Positions 39,961 through 51,200 of a stretch of 64,000 nt of DNA are shown here, piece after piece. The number at the start of each line of letters is the position of its first letter. Position 1 is the stretch's first letter. This DNA is from Heligmosomoides polygyrus polygyrus (taxonomy: Eukaryota; Nematoda; Chromadorea; Rhabditida; Heligmosomidae). Made by a program: the position numbers and the translations under genes. The notes below the pieces were generated by a model. It had not been told where the DNA came from and did not search any database. It saw only the letters and a program-made list of their open reading frames with translations. The stretch spans positions 52,125,631 through 52,189,630 of the forward strand of contig OX377206.1 of assembly GCA_947396885.1 (NCBI GenBank), given 5' to 3'.

Positions 39961-41280
39961 TTGTTTGGAAATCGATTCTCCGGAACCCAAAAACTACCTG
40001 AATCGGGCATGTGAGAACTTTTGCACCTAGCACACTCTTAGACCTCGCATGAAGTGATTGCTGCTCAATCTTATGTTTTTCTAATTTCTTACTCATATAA
40101 GTTGAATACTGGGTCGACCACGAAGTCGACATCCGGAATGGAAACGCATGCAAGGCTTTTTACTTAGGCTGAAAAACTGCTATTTATTGGGAGATTTCAA
40201 ATTTTAACCATCAACAACGACATGCGAGTGTTTCAGAAACTTTAGAATGAGTGAGGACAATTAAATAACCGAGGACACGACGGCTGACATGAAACAGATC
40301 CAAAAGAACGATCGGTGTTGGTTTTATTGCTCTAATGGAGTAGTGCACAGCGAATGAGTATCGCACCGAGGTGCGAACCGAGCAGAGGTCACCCGCGACT
40401 CGGCCGCCGAGCACAGGGCTCGGGCCGAGTCCAAGTCCCACTCTCAGAACCGATTGCGTGCAGAAAGGGTAAAATTTCGACCATGTCCTATTTGAGTCAT
40501 ATTATATTGCCGAAGAGCTGCTGACGCGGCCAAAACGGCTAACCAAACCATTTTCACATTCAAGAGCAACCAGAAGGTTAAACTGAAGAAAACGAGATAA
40601 GATACGAAATTTGGATAGCAGTAAAGGCCACAAAATTACCACCCCGAAGAAAGCCAATATTATTTGCTGCTAGTTTTGGAATACCGACCATACTACCGTC
40701 CACTGGAAAAAGTTGGATCACCTTCACTGCTTTTTTGTACACACTACAACGAATTCAAAATGGGAGAATTCTCTACAATAGACGAAAAACAGCGTTTTTG
40801 AAGACATATTAAAGCGGCCGCTACCTAGCTCTCAAAGCTGTTTTACCAGACGTGAAAGGAGCTTTTCTCAGCTAAATCAACGTAAATAAATGCTTGCAAA
40901 GGAAGGGGTGGTTATTGAAAAAGGACGTCCTGAATGTGGACCTTGCGAGCAATTGGAATAAATATGCGGTGAAATCAAAATCAACCAAACTAAGCAGTGT
41001 TTAGTGTCACTATGATAGTCACAACAAGCTGAATTCAGATCTTTTGAGAGAAATAGAGAATTCCGGATTTCGCTGAAATCAGCTGGTGGAGTGACCGAGG
41101 TAGGCGCCCTGAGAGGTCGTAAATCAATTAGGGGCCCTCCAGACGAAAACGGCCCATACCTAGGTCATAGGTTGTCGAAATGAGCGCCGCTTGGAAGCAG
41201 GGAATGCGCAGTGAAGAGGGGAATCAAATAGTGTTAGCTGGAATCCACAAGAGTAATTTTAAAGCAAGTTACAGCAAAGC
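39961..41280. other. No gene recognised
   Basis: A/T-rich. 40375-40440 is GC-rich. No family recognised in any frame. Confidence 0.4.
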
Positions 41281-41316
41281 GACGCTTTGTGACGGGTAAA
41301 TCCGTCGGAAAGCGTC
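41281..41316. repeat. Imperfect hairpin resembling the subterminal hairpin of the palindromic elements
   Basis: GACGCTTTGTGACGG and CCGTCGGAAAGCGTC are inverted around GTAAAT. 20 bases further on GCGGTATTGTA appears, the tip word of the palindromic elements, so this is probably a decayed tip of that family. Confidence 0.6.
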
Positions 41317-41344
41317 TTTCTTTCAAAGAATTTGAGCGGTATTG

Positions 41345-41535
41345 TATTCGCACATAGAAGCCGGGTCTCGCATGCATCTGATACCAGGGTCTTGGCTTGG
41401 ATTTCCCGTCTGAGCCAGCTGTCTTCCATTATGCCAAATACGCAGCCAACTTACCTCCACGACATCGCGTGCAATTGAAATGCGTGGCGCATCCCAAAAG
41501 ATATTGATTGACGCTGTCCTTTATTTTTAATCCTT
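41345..41535 (+). mobile_element. SINE copy lacking the A-box end
   Basis: GATACCAGGGTCTTGGCTTGG (B-box region), CATTATGCCAAATACGCAGC, CCTCCACGACATCG and ATGCGTGGCGCATCCCAAAA follow the order in 29724-30012. Confidence 0.75.
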
Positions 41536-41689
41536 ATGTGTTACAGTTTTTACTAAATGGTTTGAATGCGAAAATGTTTCGTAAGCGTTGTAGGTTACGC
41601 CGTGCACTGGTCTAGCATCGCGCGGCGTTTCCTCGATTGATGGCTAAAAGATATTTACTAAGTGTTCATCTAATAAATTTTAAAAAAGG

Positions 41690-41750
41690 GGCGCGTGTAG
41701 CGCAGTCGGAGGAGATGCCGGCTGACCTGACACCAGATTTTTGGTTTACT
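41690..41750 (+). mobile_element. SINE head fragment
   Basis: GGGCGCGTGTAGCGCAGTCG followed by GAGGAGATGCCGGCTGAC and ACACCAG: the tRNA-like head with a good A-box (TAGCGCAGTCGG), cut off before the B-box. Confidence 0.72.
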
Positions 41751-42062
41751 ATATATAAGGTAGAAAATATGCTATAATAGGCCGAATTTCCTCCTTCATT
41801 AGCTACTTAGGAGCTGTGGGTGTAATTATCTCCCGCGAGCACAGGGGTCGGCCGCGCCAGGCGGAAATTAGGTCACTGAACTATTTTTCAGGCGCTCGCT
41901 GAGCGATTTGCAGCTCATCGGGAAGAGAGCTCGGTGCTGATCACGAATATGTGCCTCGATTTACAATACGCTCAATTTGAAGAGCGCTACAGAAAAGCGG
42001 CGGAAAAGGCGGTTTTTTTCGCTTTTTCCGCCCAAAGACCAAAAGTTAAGGCCGGTATTGTA

Positions 42063-42470
42063 TGTCCGTTGGATGACTCCTGAGACATTCTGAATTCCGC
42101 CACACGCTTTTCCAAGCTTGTGGCACGTTTTCTGAATTGTAACCAATGTTGGATGATGTCTGTGACACGTCATCTGAATGTGTGCGCTTGTTGCAAGAAA
42201 CTCATGGCACGTCTTTTGAATCGGACGCTGAACGCGTCTGGCACACGTATTCTGAATTCGGACGCATACAGTACGACGTCTATGACAGGTGCTCCAAATT
42301 CTGGCGCACATTGAACAATGCTTGAGACACGGCTTTTGAATTCCGGTACACGTTTTTCGAAGCTTACAGTAGGTCTTCTGAATCGCGACGCAAGTTCGGT
42401 GTCGTCTGTGACACTCTTCTGAATCCCGGCACTCAAAACGTGATCCCTATCAGTACCCTGACGCTTGCCC
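42063..42470. repeat. Minisatellite block, right part, with shared 3' flank
   Basis: About eight units of 41-45 bases with cores such as GACACGTCATCTGAAT, GGCACGTCTTTTGAATC and GACACTCTTCTGAATCCC. It begins at the right tip of the inserted 5.4-kb element and ends with CCCTATCAGTACCCTGACGC, a flank also seen at about 11297. Confidence 0.75.
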
Positions 42471-42662
42471 CTTAATATATCATGAACTTGGGTGATCAGC
42501 TTCTATGAATTCACAGATTACCTGGTAGGATGCCTCGAACCCTTGTTCCTTAAAGCTATACCGAGAAGCTCAGTAGGAATTACAGGTGTTTCAAAGATAT
42601 GTCACAAGAATGTCGATCAGCAGCGCGCTTTCACTAACTGCTTGTAAACCTAGACGAGATTT

Positions 42663-42722
42663 TGTTGTTCATGCGATATTCACATGTACGGTTAGTGTTG
42701 TTCATGCGATATTCACATGTAT
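42663..42722. repeat. Short direct duplication
   Basis: TTGTTCATGCGATATTCACA occurs twice, followed each time by TGTA and then different sequence. Confidence 0.9.
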
Positions 42723-44288
42723 GATTAATTACACATGTATGGTTAAGCCTCTTATCACATTCCTGAACAATATAAGATATTACTTGCCACGCTCAGCTGT
42801 GAATGATTGCAGATGCTCTTTTGAGATGACTCTTTTCTCGCTGTATAAACAGCGGAAATGTATTTTGGTGATCGAAGGAAATGTTTTGCAAAAGCATGCA
42901 AACACATCACATAGTTATGTATGAGTTGCTACTCGTTTCCTATAAAAGCACTTGGAAACATGATCTGTTTCCCTAAAAGGCCAGATTCGCATGCATTTTC
43001 TTTTCTAGCATTTAGGCTTACATCTGTTTACAGAATATAAAGCTGGTGTGGTTCCATCACAGATCCACTGAAGCCGTGATGGTCCCGCAACGGTCATTCT
43101 TACCAGAGAACTACCTTAAATGTAGGTCTGAACCAGCAATGCGATGTATATAGACAGAATAGCCTTCCTCTCAGAAGTAACGAGGCGCAAGTATCTCGAC
43201 CCGAGAACAACACTGAGCATGTTGCGGGCCGTGAAAGCTGCACCATGAAAGCTGATTTGTGAAGCTGAAGCATGGATGGTTTATCACTCTCGAGTTCATT
43301 GTTATCTCGAAGACGCGTGTCGACTGACCGGCCGAGCGTAGCAGACTCATGAGCGAAAGATAAGGACTTGTATCCTGTGTGGGCCGTGCCTTTTGTATTT
43401 TTGTAGAAAGGCCTCTCAATTATGCTTGATGTTATGAACGGCGCCATTTTTCTGGTTTGGCTGGCGGCCTTGACAGAACCAGGATCAGAACCAGGAACCC
43501 TCCTCGGACATTCGAGTTCTACGAGCCGAGCGTCTCCGCCCAACCACGCCCCCACAACAGTCTGGCAAGAGCAGTTGGCAGCAGAATCTGCGATTGCTAT
43601 TCTGTTGGAACGGTAACAGTGTGTCGCTATTCTGTTGGAGGCTCGCAACACACTGTTGCTATCCAGGCGCAGTGACTAGCGTGCTCCAATCGGGCACGTC
43701 CGCACCGCTAAGAAAAAAAAAAGCTTAGCAAGAAGAAGCAAAAATGTTGCAAGAAGAAGCACTGTACTGATAATCTCCTTGTTTCTTGTTTTAACGTCTA
43801 AGGCTACCGCCTTATCGTCGTTTCTTAGGGTTTCCAAATCGTCGTTTCTTAGGGTTTAAGTTTTTTACATCCATTACCATTATGAAGAGTTACTTTTGCC
43901 ACGTGCCCCTTCATTTTTCCTTTGTTTTCGTAGTTTTCACTATGACACAGGATCAATATCAAAGAAGTCAGTTAATTGATTGTGTGTTCCCATATGCTGT
44001 TTCTCACAGCTCCACATAAACATATTCGAAGACTACTAAGACAACCTAGATTCCTGCATTGCTCGCTCCTGCCATTCTGGCGCACAGCTGAGACAGTTGG
44101 TTTGTGAGGAGAGAAAGTCTCCCTAAATTTTTCATTGACATTTAATTGAAATATAAAGAAATTGAAAACATTGTTCAATGTGTGATCGCATTTTTTGAGT
44201 GCAAGTCTTAATATAAAGGTGGTAGGGGGGGGGGGGGGTAGCCAGTATCTGTTTTAACTTAGTTTATCCTAGTACATAGTTCCTATTA
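42723..44288. other. No gene recognised
   Basis: 43440-43560 on the - strand has a GGGGGCGTGGTTGGGCGG...GGTTCCTGGTTC pattern that could be another tRNA-derived head, but it does not match the SINE family above. A duplicated TATTCTGTTGGA lies near 43600-43640. A run of about 16 G lies at 44225-44239. Confidence 0.4.
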
Positions 44289-44746
44289 AGGCCCCCGCAG
44301 ACTTTTGCGGCGTCGCCGCTGCCCTATGCTTAACCATAGGGCAGAGACGCAGAGCTCGCCTCCAGCGGTGCTGGCCAGCCGGCGGCACCGGCGGCACCGG
44401 CGGCGTCGCTGGCGGAAATGACTTGAATCATTCCACCCGGCGGCGCCGCTCCAGCGTCTGTCTGTCTGCGCTCTGCGCTCTGCCCTTTCGCGGCGGGATC
44501 CAGAGCGGAGACGGTCGATGCGGGCGCGCGATCGTCATCGGGGCGCGTTATTGTTAAGCACCAGTCGGTCCCGACCAGAAACAGTACAGTACCTCGCCGA
44601 CACCGCTCCCACTGATAATGAGTCAAGCCGCTGAGCGGCGCCGCTCAGCGGTGCCGCCGTTCGCCGTCGCCGCTCGGCGGCGCCGCTCAGCGGTTTCGCC
44701 GTTCGCCGTCGCCGCTCGGCGGCGCCGCAGAAGTCTGTGGCGGCCT
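44289..44746. mobile_element. 458-bp GC-rich MITE, AGGCC ends, TTA target duplication
   Basis: AGGCCCCCGCAGACTT at the left and AAGTCTGTGGCGGCCT at the right, with TTA on each side (44286-44288, 44747-44749). CCCTATGCTTAACCAT and GACGCAGAGCTCGCC are shared with the 5003-5145 MITE. The interior is built of short GGCGGCACC- and CGGCGGCGCC-type repeats. Confidence 0.82.
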
Positions 44747-45954
44747 TTAGCGTGTCGTGGTTTCAAATCATTACCGTAAGAACAACCGTTGCAGGACCAC
44801 CACAATGTTTGTAGAAGGGTGCTGGTGCCTGCTCAATTTTATATCCTACTAGCAGTTGTGAAACCAAAAGTTGGAAAAGGAGTTGCGTACGAATCTCTAC
44901 TGTTAAGGAACCAGGAGCTGGATTCATCAACGACTTACAGCAATTTAACAGAGATTACAGCCGAAATACCTGATAGCGCGGCGAAATGTTTTATTACATC
45001 GCTCGATAAGCAGCGCTATCAGGGATCTCGGCTGTATTTTCCGTGTTAAATCTGGTGAAGTAATTGTTATAATGACATACCACCGAAGTAGCTTAGGACA
45101 GATTTATTTGTTTTAGTTTCTCATGCAGATCTCAATTTTACGCTCAACCTTAACGAGACGTAAAGTGCTGTTCCTTTCTTGTTACGCTATCCGATAGATC
45201 AGTTATTTTCTATAGTGAGTTGGATACGGCAAGATGAAACAAAATTAGCAGCGCGCTAAAATTTCTACTGAAATGATTCTTCTTGAACAATTAAGGCAGT
45301 GTATCCCCTGGCTATAATTATCTCTGCGAGAGGAAGACTGCCGCGAGATGAGTATGAAGGTCATCAAATCGGTTTTTTCTGAACACGCCGAAATTCACTC
45401 ACATTTCTGAAAAACCAATTCGATAAGGATTCTGAATATGTGCTTTGTTTTCGAAAAGGATCGTTTTGAAAGCAAAGTGACTAAAATCGCTGTAGGCATA
45501 GGCAATTGTCATTGTTTGTGTTTTACTGTCCCCAGACAGATCCTATATATTAATAATTCACCAAACCAGTCCCACAATTACTTGTAGTATTTTTTTACAG
45601 GAACGGCTCTCTAAAAGCATTTCCTTTTCCATTCCCGCTGATATTAGTGGTGCGTTCGTGATGATAAGGCATTGATGTTCTCTAAAAAAATCTAAATGCA
45701 GCGTTTATGCTACTCTGAATCAACTTTCTATGTTTGTATGCGGGCGTTACAAGAAATGCAGGTTCGTTCTGATTCGTGACCTTTCTAATAGAACGGTCTA
45801 CTTCAAAGAAAACCATTGCCTTTTGTGGATGCGCGGGATAATCTATACTTCTCTCTTTACGGATGGCATATTTCTTAGGATGTGTTTGCCTACGCAGTAA
45901 CTTGCAGTGACTGGCCGAAAAAAGCTATGTAGTGTTTATCAACACTAAATAATT
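44747..45954. other. No gene recognised
   Basis: An 86-codon open frame (44789-45049) has no recognisable motif. Otherwise A/T-rich, with no repeat relationship noticed. Confidence 0.4.
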
Positions 45955-46260
45955 TTACGTGCGACTGTCTTGGATTATAGGATAAGTGTCGAACTACAGC
46001 AGCGGCTCTCGTCAAGCTGTGGAACCAATATTGTTATGCAGACTTTATTTTGCAGAGGTTTCGCGCAACTGGCTTCTTTATAGCAGGGATAAGCCAACAG
46101 GCGTCGAAAAATTACTCACTCTAAGATAACTATGGTTTGCAGGAGCTTTGATTGAAAACAAAACTAGGCGAATGATGACCAGCAGGTCATGTGGAAACAG
46201 GGTTGGAAAAATTTTCTGTCGGATGAAGACAAATGTGAATGAATAAGGAGTGGATAGATC
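45955..46260 (-). pseudogene. Diverged Penelope-like 3' end
   Basis: It follows the left end of the Penelope insertion in order: ACGTGCGACTGTCTTGGAT (against ATGTGCGACTGTCCTTGAAT at 18038), TCGTCAAGCTGTGG (against TCGTCGAGCTGTCG), GACTTTATTTTGCAGAGGTTTCGCG near the ribozyme-like core, and at the other end GGATGAAGACAAATGTGAAT (against AGATGGAGATAAATGTGGGT at 18320). The protein part is missing. Confidence 0.65.
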
Positions 46261-47433
46261 TTGCATTTTTCTTCATCAAAGGGTGCCTTCCTACTGCTGC
46301 CATACGGCCGCTGCTTTGCGTATTGTTCACCTCATTTTTCCTTAAGCTTTGTGAATTACAAACTGTAAATTGTGAGCTGTGGCTGGACCAATAATTTTTC
46401 AAGCTCTCCCCTCTTTCTTTGCAGGTGTTGAGGAATGCAGTTATGTCCGACCATCATCCAACTAGGGTAGTTGCAAAATAGTCTTGACTTCACAGCTGGA
46501 TGGTCTTGCTACTGCTCCTTCTCATATATTGTAGTTTATCGGCCCGGAGAAGTTTGACTTGGGCGTAAACTAACTTCGGATTAACTCAGAGAAAACAAAA
46601 AAGTGCTTTTTCTTTTTGACGGTCCCAATATTTCCATGGAGCGTAGCCATTGCAGCGCAAGCTCTGGGTTTCAAATGTTTCAAAAAAAAACTATGGAAAT
46701 GGTTATAATTTAAGAGTACTCCTTAATTTCTGATTTGCCGTTGAAACTAGAGCAAGCAACTACATTTATTTTTGTTCTTTGTTCGTTATCCGTTTTCCAT
46801 TATCCGATCATTTTGGGCAAAATTATCCTTTATCCGTTATCCGGGTTTTTAAATTTTGTTATTGGTTCATCCCTAGTGATGACCTCTTTGGTCGTGAGTT
46901 CATCTACGAGATCCTTGCAGTCCGAGTCGACGATAATTATCTCTACGTTCCTGAAACTTCCGAGGTTGACTGACCACCAAATTATGAATGTGCAAAATTT
47001 AGGGTTTAAGATTTTAAAGCCTAAACGTTGAGCTACATTGATAGAGATAAAACTATTTTGTGCAACAGATTCAAGGAATATTGTAACCTCTTCGAGCTGG
47101 GCACTCTTATGACTATAAGGTTTGGTTTTGACTAAAATAAGAAACGTAGAATTACTATTAGAACGTAGAACTACAGGTAGTGGGGTATTGTTAGGATACG
47201 ACGACTGCGTTTGCTCTATGTCAGCTGCAGACTCGAAAGTATTATGCTGAAATGGAAAAAGGGAACCGCTCTGGGACGTGTTGAAAGTTTTGGCGCTCCC
47301 TTACAGGAGATGCGAACGAAACGCAATTTGGAGACTGCGAGCGGTAGAATAAGCTACGCCAGTAGTATAAGCGGTAGTATAGTAGTTAATGTAGTATAAG
47401 CGGTAATGTAGTAGTTAATGTCGGGGGTAGACA
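46261..47433. other. No gene; short repeats
   Basis: TTATCCGTT/TTATCCG words recur at 46784-46850. GTAGTATAAGCGGTA-type tandem units lie at 47360-47420 and continue beyond the MITE near 47935-47960. No protein family recognised. Confidence 0.5.
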
Positions 47434-47914
47434 TAACTCCAACGCCGCGCGAACCCCCCTGGCGTCGCGCACGGTGCGCTACGAAATTGGACTAGTTGTC
47501 GCGGTCCGATTTCGACGGCTAGAAACGCTTCCTACAAGGACATGCGGCACGCCTTTGCCTTATTTCAACGTTTTTCGGAGATGGTGTATGAATGTGGTTT
47601 CAATAGGACGATCAGCAACAGTTTATACACGAATCTTGGTCACGTGGATGGTTTCTAGCGTCAGCACTTCTACAACTTTTTCGGTTATTTTTTACCCGTT
47701 ATGGTTATACTACGGAAAAAGGTCACTATCACCCATTCTCGGATCAATGGTTCTGCTGCAGACCGTTGCCTACCACACTCTGTGGATTCCTAAGTTCCTT
47801 GCTAGAAATGTGGTATGGGAGCATAAGCACTGAGAACATTTCGTACTCCGCGGCTAACCATGCGTCGCCAAGCGCACGTCCGCGTTTCAGCGCCGCGACG
47901 TCGCGTTGGAGTTA
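47434..47914. mobile_element. 481-bp MITE-like insertion with TAACTCCAACGC ends
   Basis: TAACTCCAACGCCGCG at 47434 is mirrored by CGTTGGAGTTA ending at 47914. The GTAGTATAAG microsatellite lies on both sides, so the element appears to have entered it. A 119-codon frame inside has no known domain. Confidence 0.65.
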
Positions 47915-47999
47915 GGTCCTGGAGCCAGTTAATGTAGTATAAGTGGGAGTATAAGTTAAGTTAATGTGTTGTATCTGTACTGTACCAGTCTCGAGATGG

Positions 48000-49520
48000 T
48001 GAACGTGAGGAGTCACTGTACGAGCGGCTGTGTGCTCTGCGGTTAGTCACGAGATGGACTTCTTGACAAATATCATCTATCATGTTTGTCGTAGTCTCGA
48101 CTGCGTCGCTCTTGCCTTCCGCGAGAACCGGAGGAAAGGCTATGTGAATTCCTGCTTCATCGTTTGCTACAGAAGAGCTAATAATCGTCTTCTCTGTAAA
48201 TGTAGCATGCAGAATAGGTGCAGAAGTGGGCCGAATGGCCTCCCCGTAAGCATTTCCCACAGTGATCTCGTACCCTCACAAGATTGCGGAGAACAACGAC
48301 TGATACATCTAAACAGCAACGAGACGAGAACAGCACGAAACGAGTATGTCCGAGTTGCAGAAACAACATGGTGTCGTACTACGGGTCTTGCAAGGGTAGG
48401 GAGGTCGTGATGAGTTACATTTGCTGTAAGCAGTATTGACTGAAAGGCTCTTACCGAATGTTGTGGAATCTTTGTATTTCTCTTTAGATGCGACGATGTA
48501 ATCGAGTTTCTGCATTACCTGATCCAGGACGAAATCCAATTTGTTCGAAATTTGAGGTCATGTAGCTTTTGTTGCATATCCGAGGGACACTTCCCCTTGC
48601 CCATGTCAAGTAATGCAAGCAATACGGAAAACTTCGTTCTTGCACAGACCATGCAAAATGCCTGCAATGCGAAACAATGTGTTGCGCAGATCAAATCCTG
48701 AGCAACGGGTTTGATGTAGCTGTTGAAATTGGTTGTGTAGCATGACACTTGTCTTATGTGAACGATCGTACAGCTTTTTGACCATTCCCACCAGCTCCTA
48801 ATAGTTGCTTGTTTGAGGATCTAAATCCTGCAATACCATTTGAACTTCACCCTTCATTAAGTTCTCCCAGTACAGAAAAAAATATATGTTGGTGAAATTA
48901 TTAGATCGCTGTGAACTGCGAGTTTAAACGCTCACCAGAAGAAACAAACTGTGTTATGTCACCATCAAACGGCTCAAGCTTCAGCTTGGATATTTCTATT
49001 GTTAGGTTTAGCTGCATGGTAGCAGATAAAATAATGTCTGTTGCTGCAGCACCTTTGAGATAGTTCGATGGCGGCACAAAATAGTTCTCGTTTGATACTG
49101 TTGAGCCAATAACAATGACTGTGAGTGAGCTGACTGCGCTGACTCGTATCGGACGCACTGGCAGAAACGTAGGTTATAGCCTCTAAGCGTTGTTGGTCTC
49201 TAAGCAATAGATCTCGATCACCTGTTTTACTTCATTGATGCTTAATTGGAGAACTGTAGAGGTTGACTCCACATTGACTGCCTCTGCGTTCACAGACGAC
49301 ACTACGGTCAAGAAAAATAGTTGACGGTGTTTATTTACCGTCCGCATCGTAGACTGAAGTTCGGCGATGTATGCCTTGATTGTCTCCTGACGTAAGAAGA
49401 GATATTGATGGTTATCCTTAAGGTTTGCCTCTATTGGCATTTTGTAGCATGTCGGTATTCTACCTTTCGACACTTTCAGTAGCAGTGAGTGTTCATCCGC
49501 CGCCTTGCACGAAGCCATCG
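48000..49520 (-). pseudogene. BEL/Pao-type gag relic
   Basis: From 49518 leftwards there is a charged N-terminal part, a core LKLEPFDGDITQFVSSGERL (about 48985-48925) with the 'PxFDGD' pattern of BEL/Pao gag, and LLDMGKGKCPSDMQQKL with YIVASKEKYKDSTTFGKSLS (about 48590-48450). A CCHC zinc knuckle CGKCLRGGHSAHFC (C-x2-C-x4-H-x4-C, about 48235-48194) follows. Frames are broken repeatedly. No protease, reverse transcriptase or LTR was recognised. Confidence 0.7.
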
Positions 49521-50289
49521 ATGCCGTTGTTGCAAATTTTGAATGCGATCACAGCAGGAGGCAATTCTGCTGAACCTATCTTTAAAGGAATGAGGTGACT
49601 ACGTGTATACTAGAGCGCCGAAATTTGCCTTGGCCAGAAGAAACCGACGGTTCGATGTGGCTTCTTGATACGATGGCCTTGAATGTATGTATTATACGAG
49701 AGCCAACGTTAGTCCAATATGGCATAGGACACAAGATGTCGAGAGCATCGTAGGTACGTAGAGATAATGCTAATAGTACTTACGGCACGAGTGTAGGGCC
49801 AACCTCGTCGCATATAGCTAACCTATATAGCGCATCCATCTATAGCTAAGGCCAGGGACCAAGTGAAGTTGAAGGCGAGACGCTGCGGCAACAGTTACAA
49901 CTACCTGTTAGGTTAGCGTGCCAGACACTGCGTAGTCCTAGTCCACACACCTTCCATTGGGAGAACTACGTCATGCTTTACCAAGGGCTTCTGCCGAGTT
50001 CTATTTGCATGCTTCTTTGACACAGCGACAAGGTCCCTGAGGTCCTAGTCGTAGCAACGACTCTTTGCTATCCATCCGCCCGGCGTAGCACCTGTGCCTT
50101 GACGTATCACGATGTCCCTGTGCCGGTCCGTGCCACTCGAGGTTGCACAGATAAGAAACACAGATACAGGTGGGAGGAAGGCGCTTATCGGACGACTTCA
50201 GTTACAGTCGACCACTTACGGGCTGCGAGGATCCTATATCCTGCGGCTGGCAACATTAGGGTCACTGCAACAACAACCATGTCCAGTGG
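49521..50289. other. No gene recognised
   Basis: Moderate GC. It could include decayed continuation of the RTE fragment on its right, but I could not align it. Confidence 0.4.
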
Positions 50290-50830
50290 CAAACTTCTGT
50301 TGTCTATTTATCAAACAGGTTGCAAAACACATCCCTGTCTCTCTTGGAGCAGCCTGTCTGCGAAGGATATGCAAAGAATAAGTGATGCCGTCGCCATTCA
50401 GCAGCGACAAAGATTTTCATCATGCGGTCGCTGAAACGCTCCACGCTTGCAATCACGTCTCGGAAACATTTGGAGACTATAACACCAACACCTTTAGTAC
50501 TTCTGGGAGTGCCACACAGGACGGCTTTAATAAGTACGCATGTCACGTGACTTGCCACAGGACTACCTTGTCTATTATACCGCACAGAAGTCAATCTTTC
50601 TTCGCTCTAGTGCCTCTGCCAACTCGCAGGAACGGCCCGACAACGTAGTCACATTCAGCGCTCCCACGCGGGTCTTTCCTACGTAGCGGGACTTTGGACT
50701 TTTGGACCCAGTTTTCCCCAAATGCCGTCCTTGCATCAGGGACCCTCGGGCCCTCGCGTGCTTTTCACACTCGCCGGGCTTTGCGACTACGCGTCTACTC
50801 TTGCGGACTCTGGTAGTCTCTCATGATACA
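50290..50830 (-). pseudogene. RTE-clade LINE fragment, 5' endonuclease part
   Basis: On the - strand NVTTLSGRSCELAEALERRK (about 50650-50590) is followed by KAVLCGTPRS, GVGVIVSKCFRDVIASVERF, MKIFVAAEWRR and YPSQTGCSKRDRDVFCNL. These are the endonuclease segments that the 17909 copy lacks in part, including SGVGIIVSERF-like and VVAAKERLY-like blocks. The remainder of the LINE is absent. Confidence 0.78.
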
Positions 50831-50869
50831 TACAGCACCAATTATATGATGTGACAACGGGTATAATGA

Positions 50870-51200
50870 AGAGACCTTGTTTTGTTCTCCACGAAGGGCA
50901 ACTTTGACGCAATCAGCTTGCCCGGTGTAGACATCGCTAGTGAAAGTAGAATGTATCGGTTTCAGCTTCTAGTGAATTCCTTTGCAGTTCTACGAGACAC
51001 TGAGCATTACCTTCTTTAAACGAAGTTCCGGTTTTGGCGTGGTAATCACTGCACCACGGGCGCTTTTGCTTGCGGTTAACGTAGACTACCGAATTTTCGT
51101 CGCCAGTGAAGTTGCCGAGTTATGAGAAATTCCGCAAAAATTAAGAAGCTCACGCACGTAGCCCACGAGTTTCGTTATATTGAGCTCCACGGTTTGAATC
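50870..51200 (-). pseudogene. mariner transposase central fragment
   Basis: In broken frames the - strand gives TSLATKIR and VYVNRKQKRPW (around 51110-51060), TTPKPELRLKKVMLSVS (about 51045-50995), NCKGIH and FTSDVYTGQADCVKVALRG. The order matches the central block of the mariner at 4600-4990 (DEKRVVYVNHMRKRPW, PTSRPELHPKKVILS). No inverted ends identified. Confidence 0.72.

Larger units (their letters stand above)
36613..42062. mobile_element. 5.4-kb element with roughly 310-bp terminal inverted repeats, TA target duplication
   Basis: CAATACCGGCCTTA at the left tip (after TA) and its complement at the right tip (before TA) begin inverted repeats that run about 300 bases (36615-36920 against 41755-42060), with shared words GGTCTTTGGGCGGAAAAAGC, GTGATCAGCACCGAG and ATAATTACACCCACAGCTCC. 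The tip CAATACCG is also that of the palindromic element 1393-4447. The interior contains SINE copies but no recognisable transposase, so it is either non-autonomous or long dead. Confidence 0.78.

Noticed and set aside
47474..47833. 119-codon open frame with hydrophobic stretches
   Set aside because: Lies wholly within a MITE-like insertion and shows no family motif.
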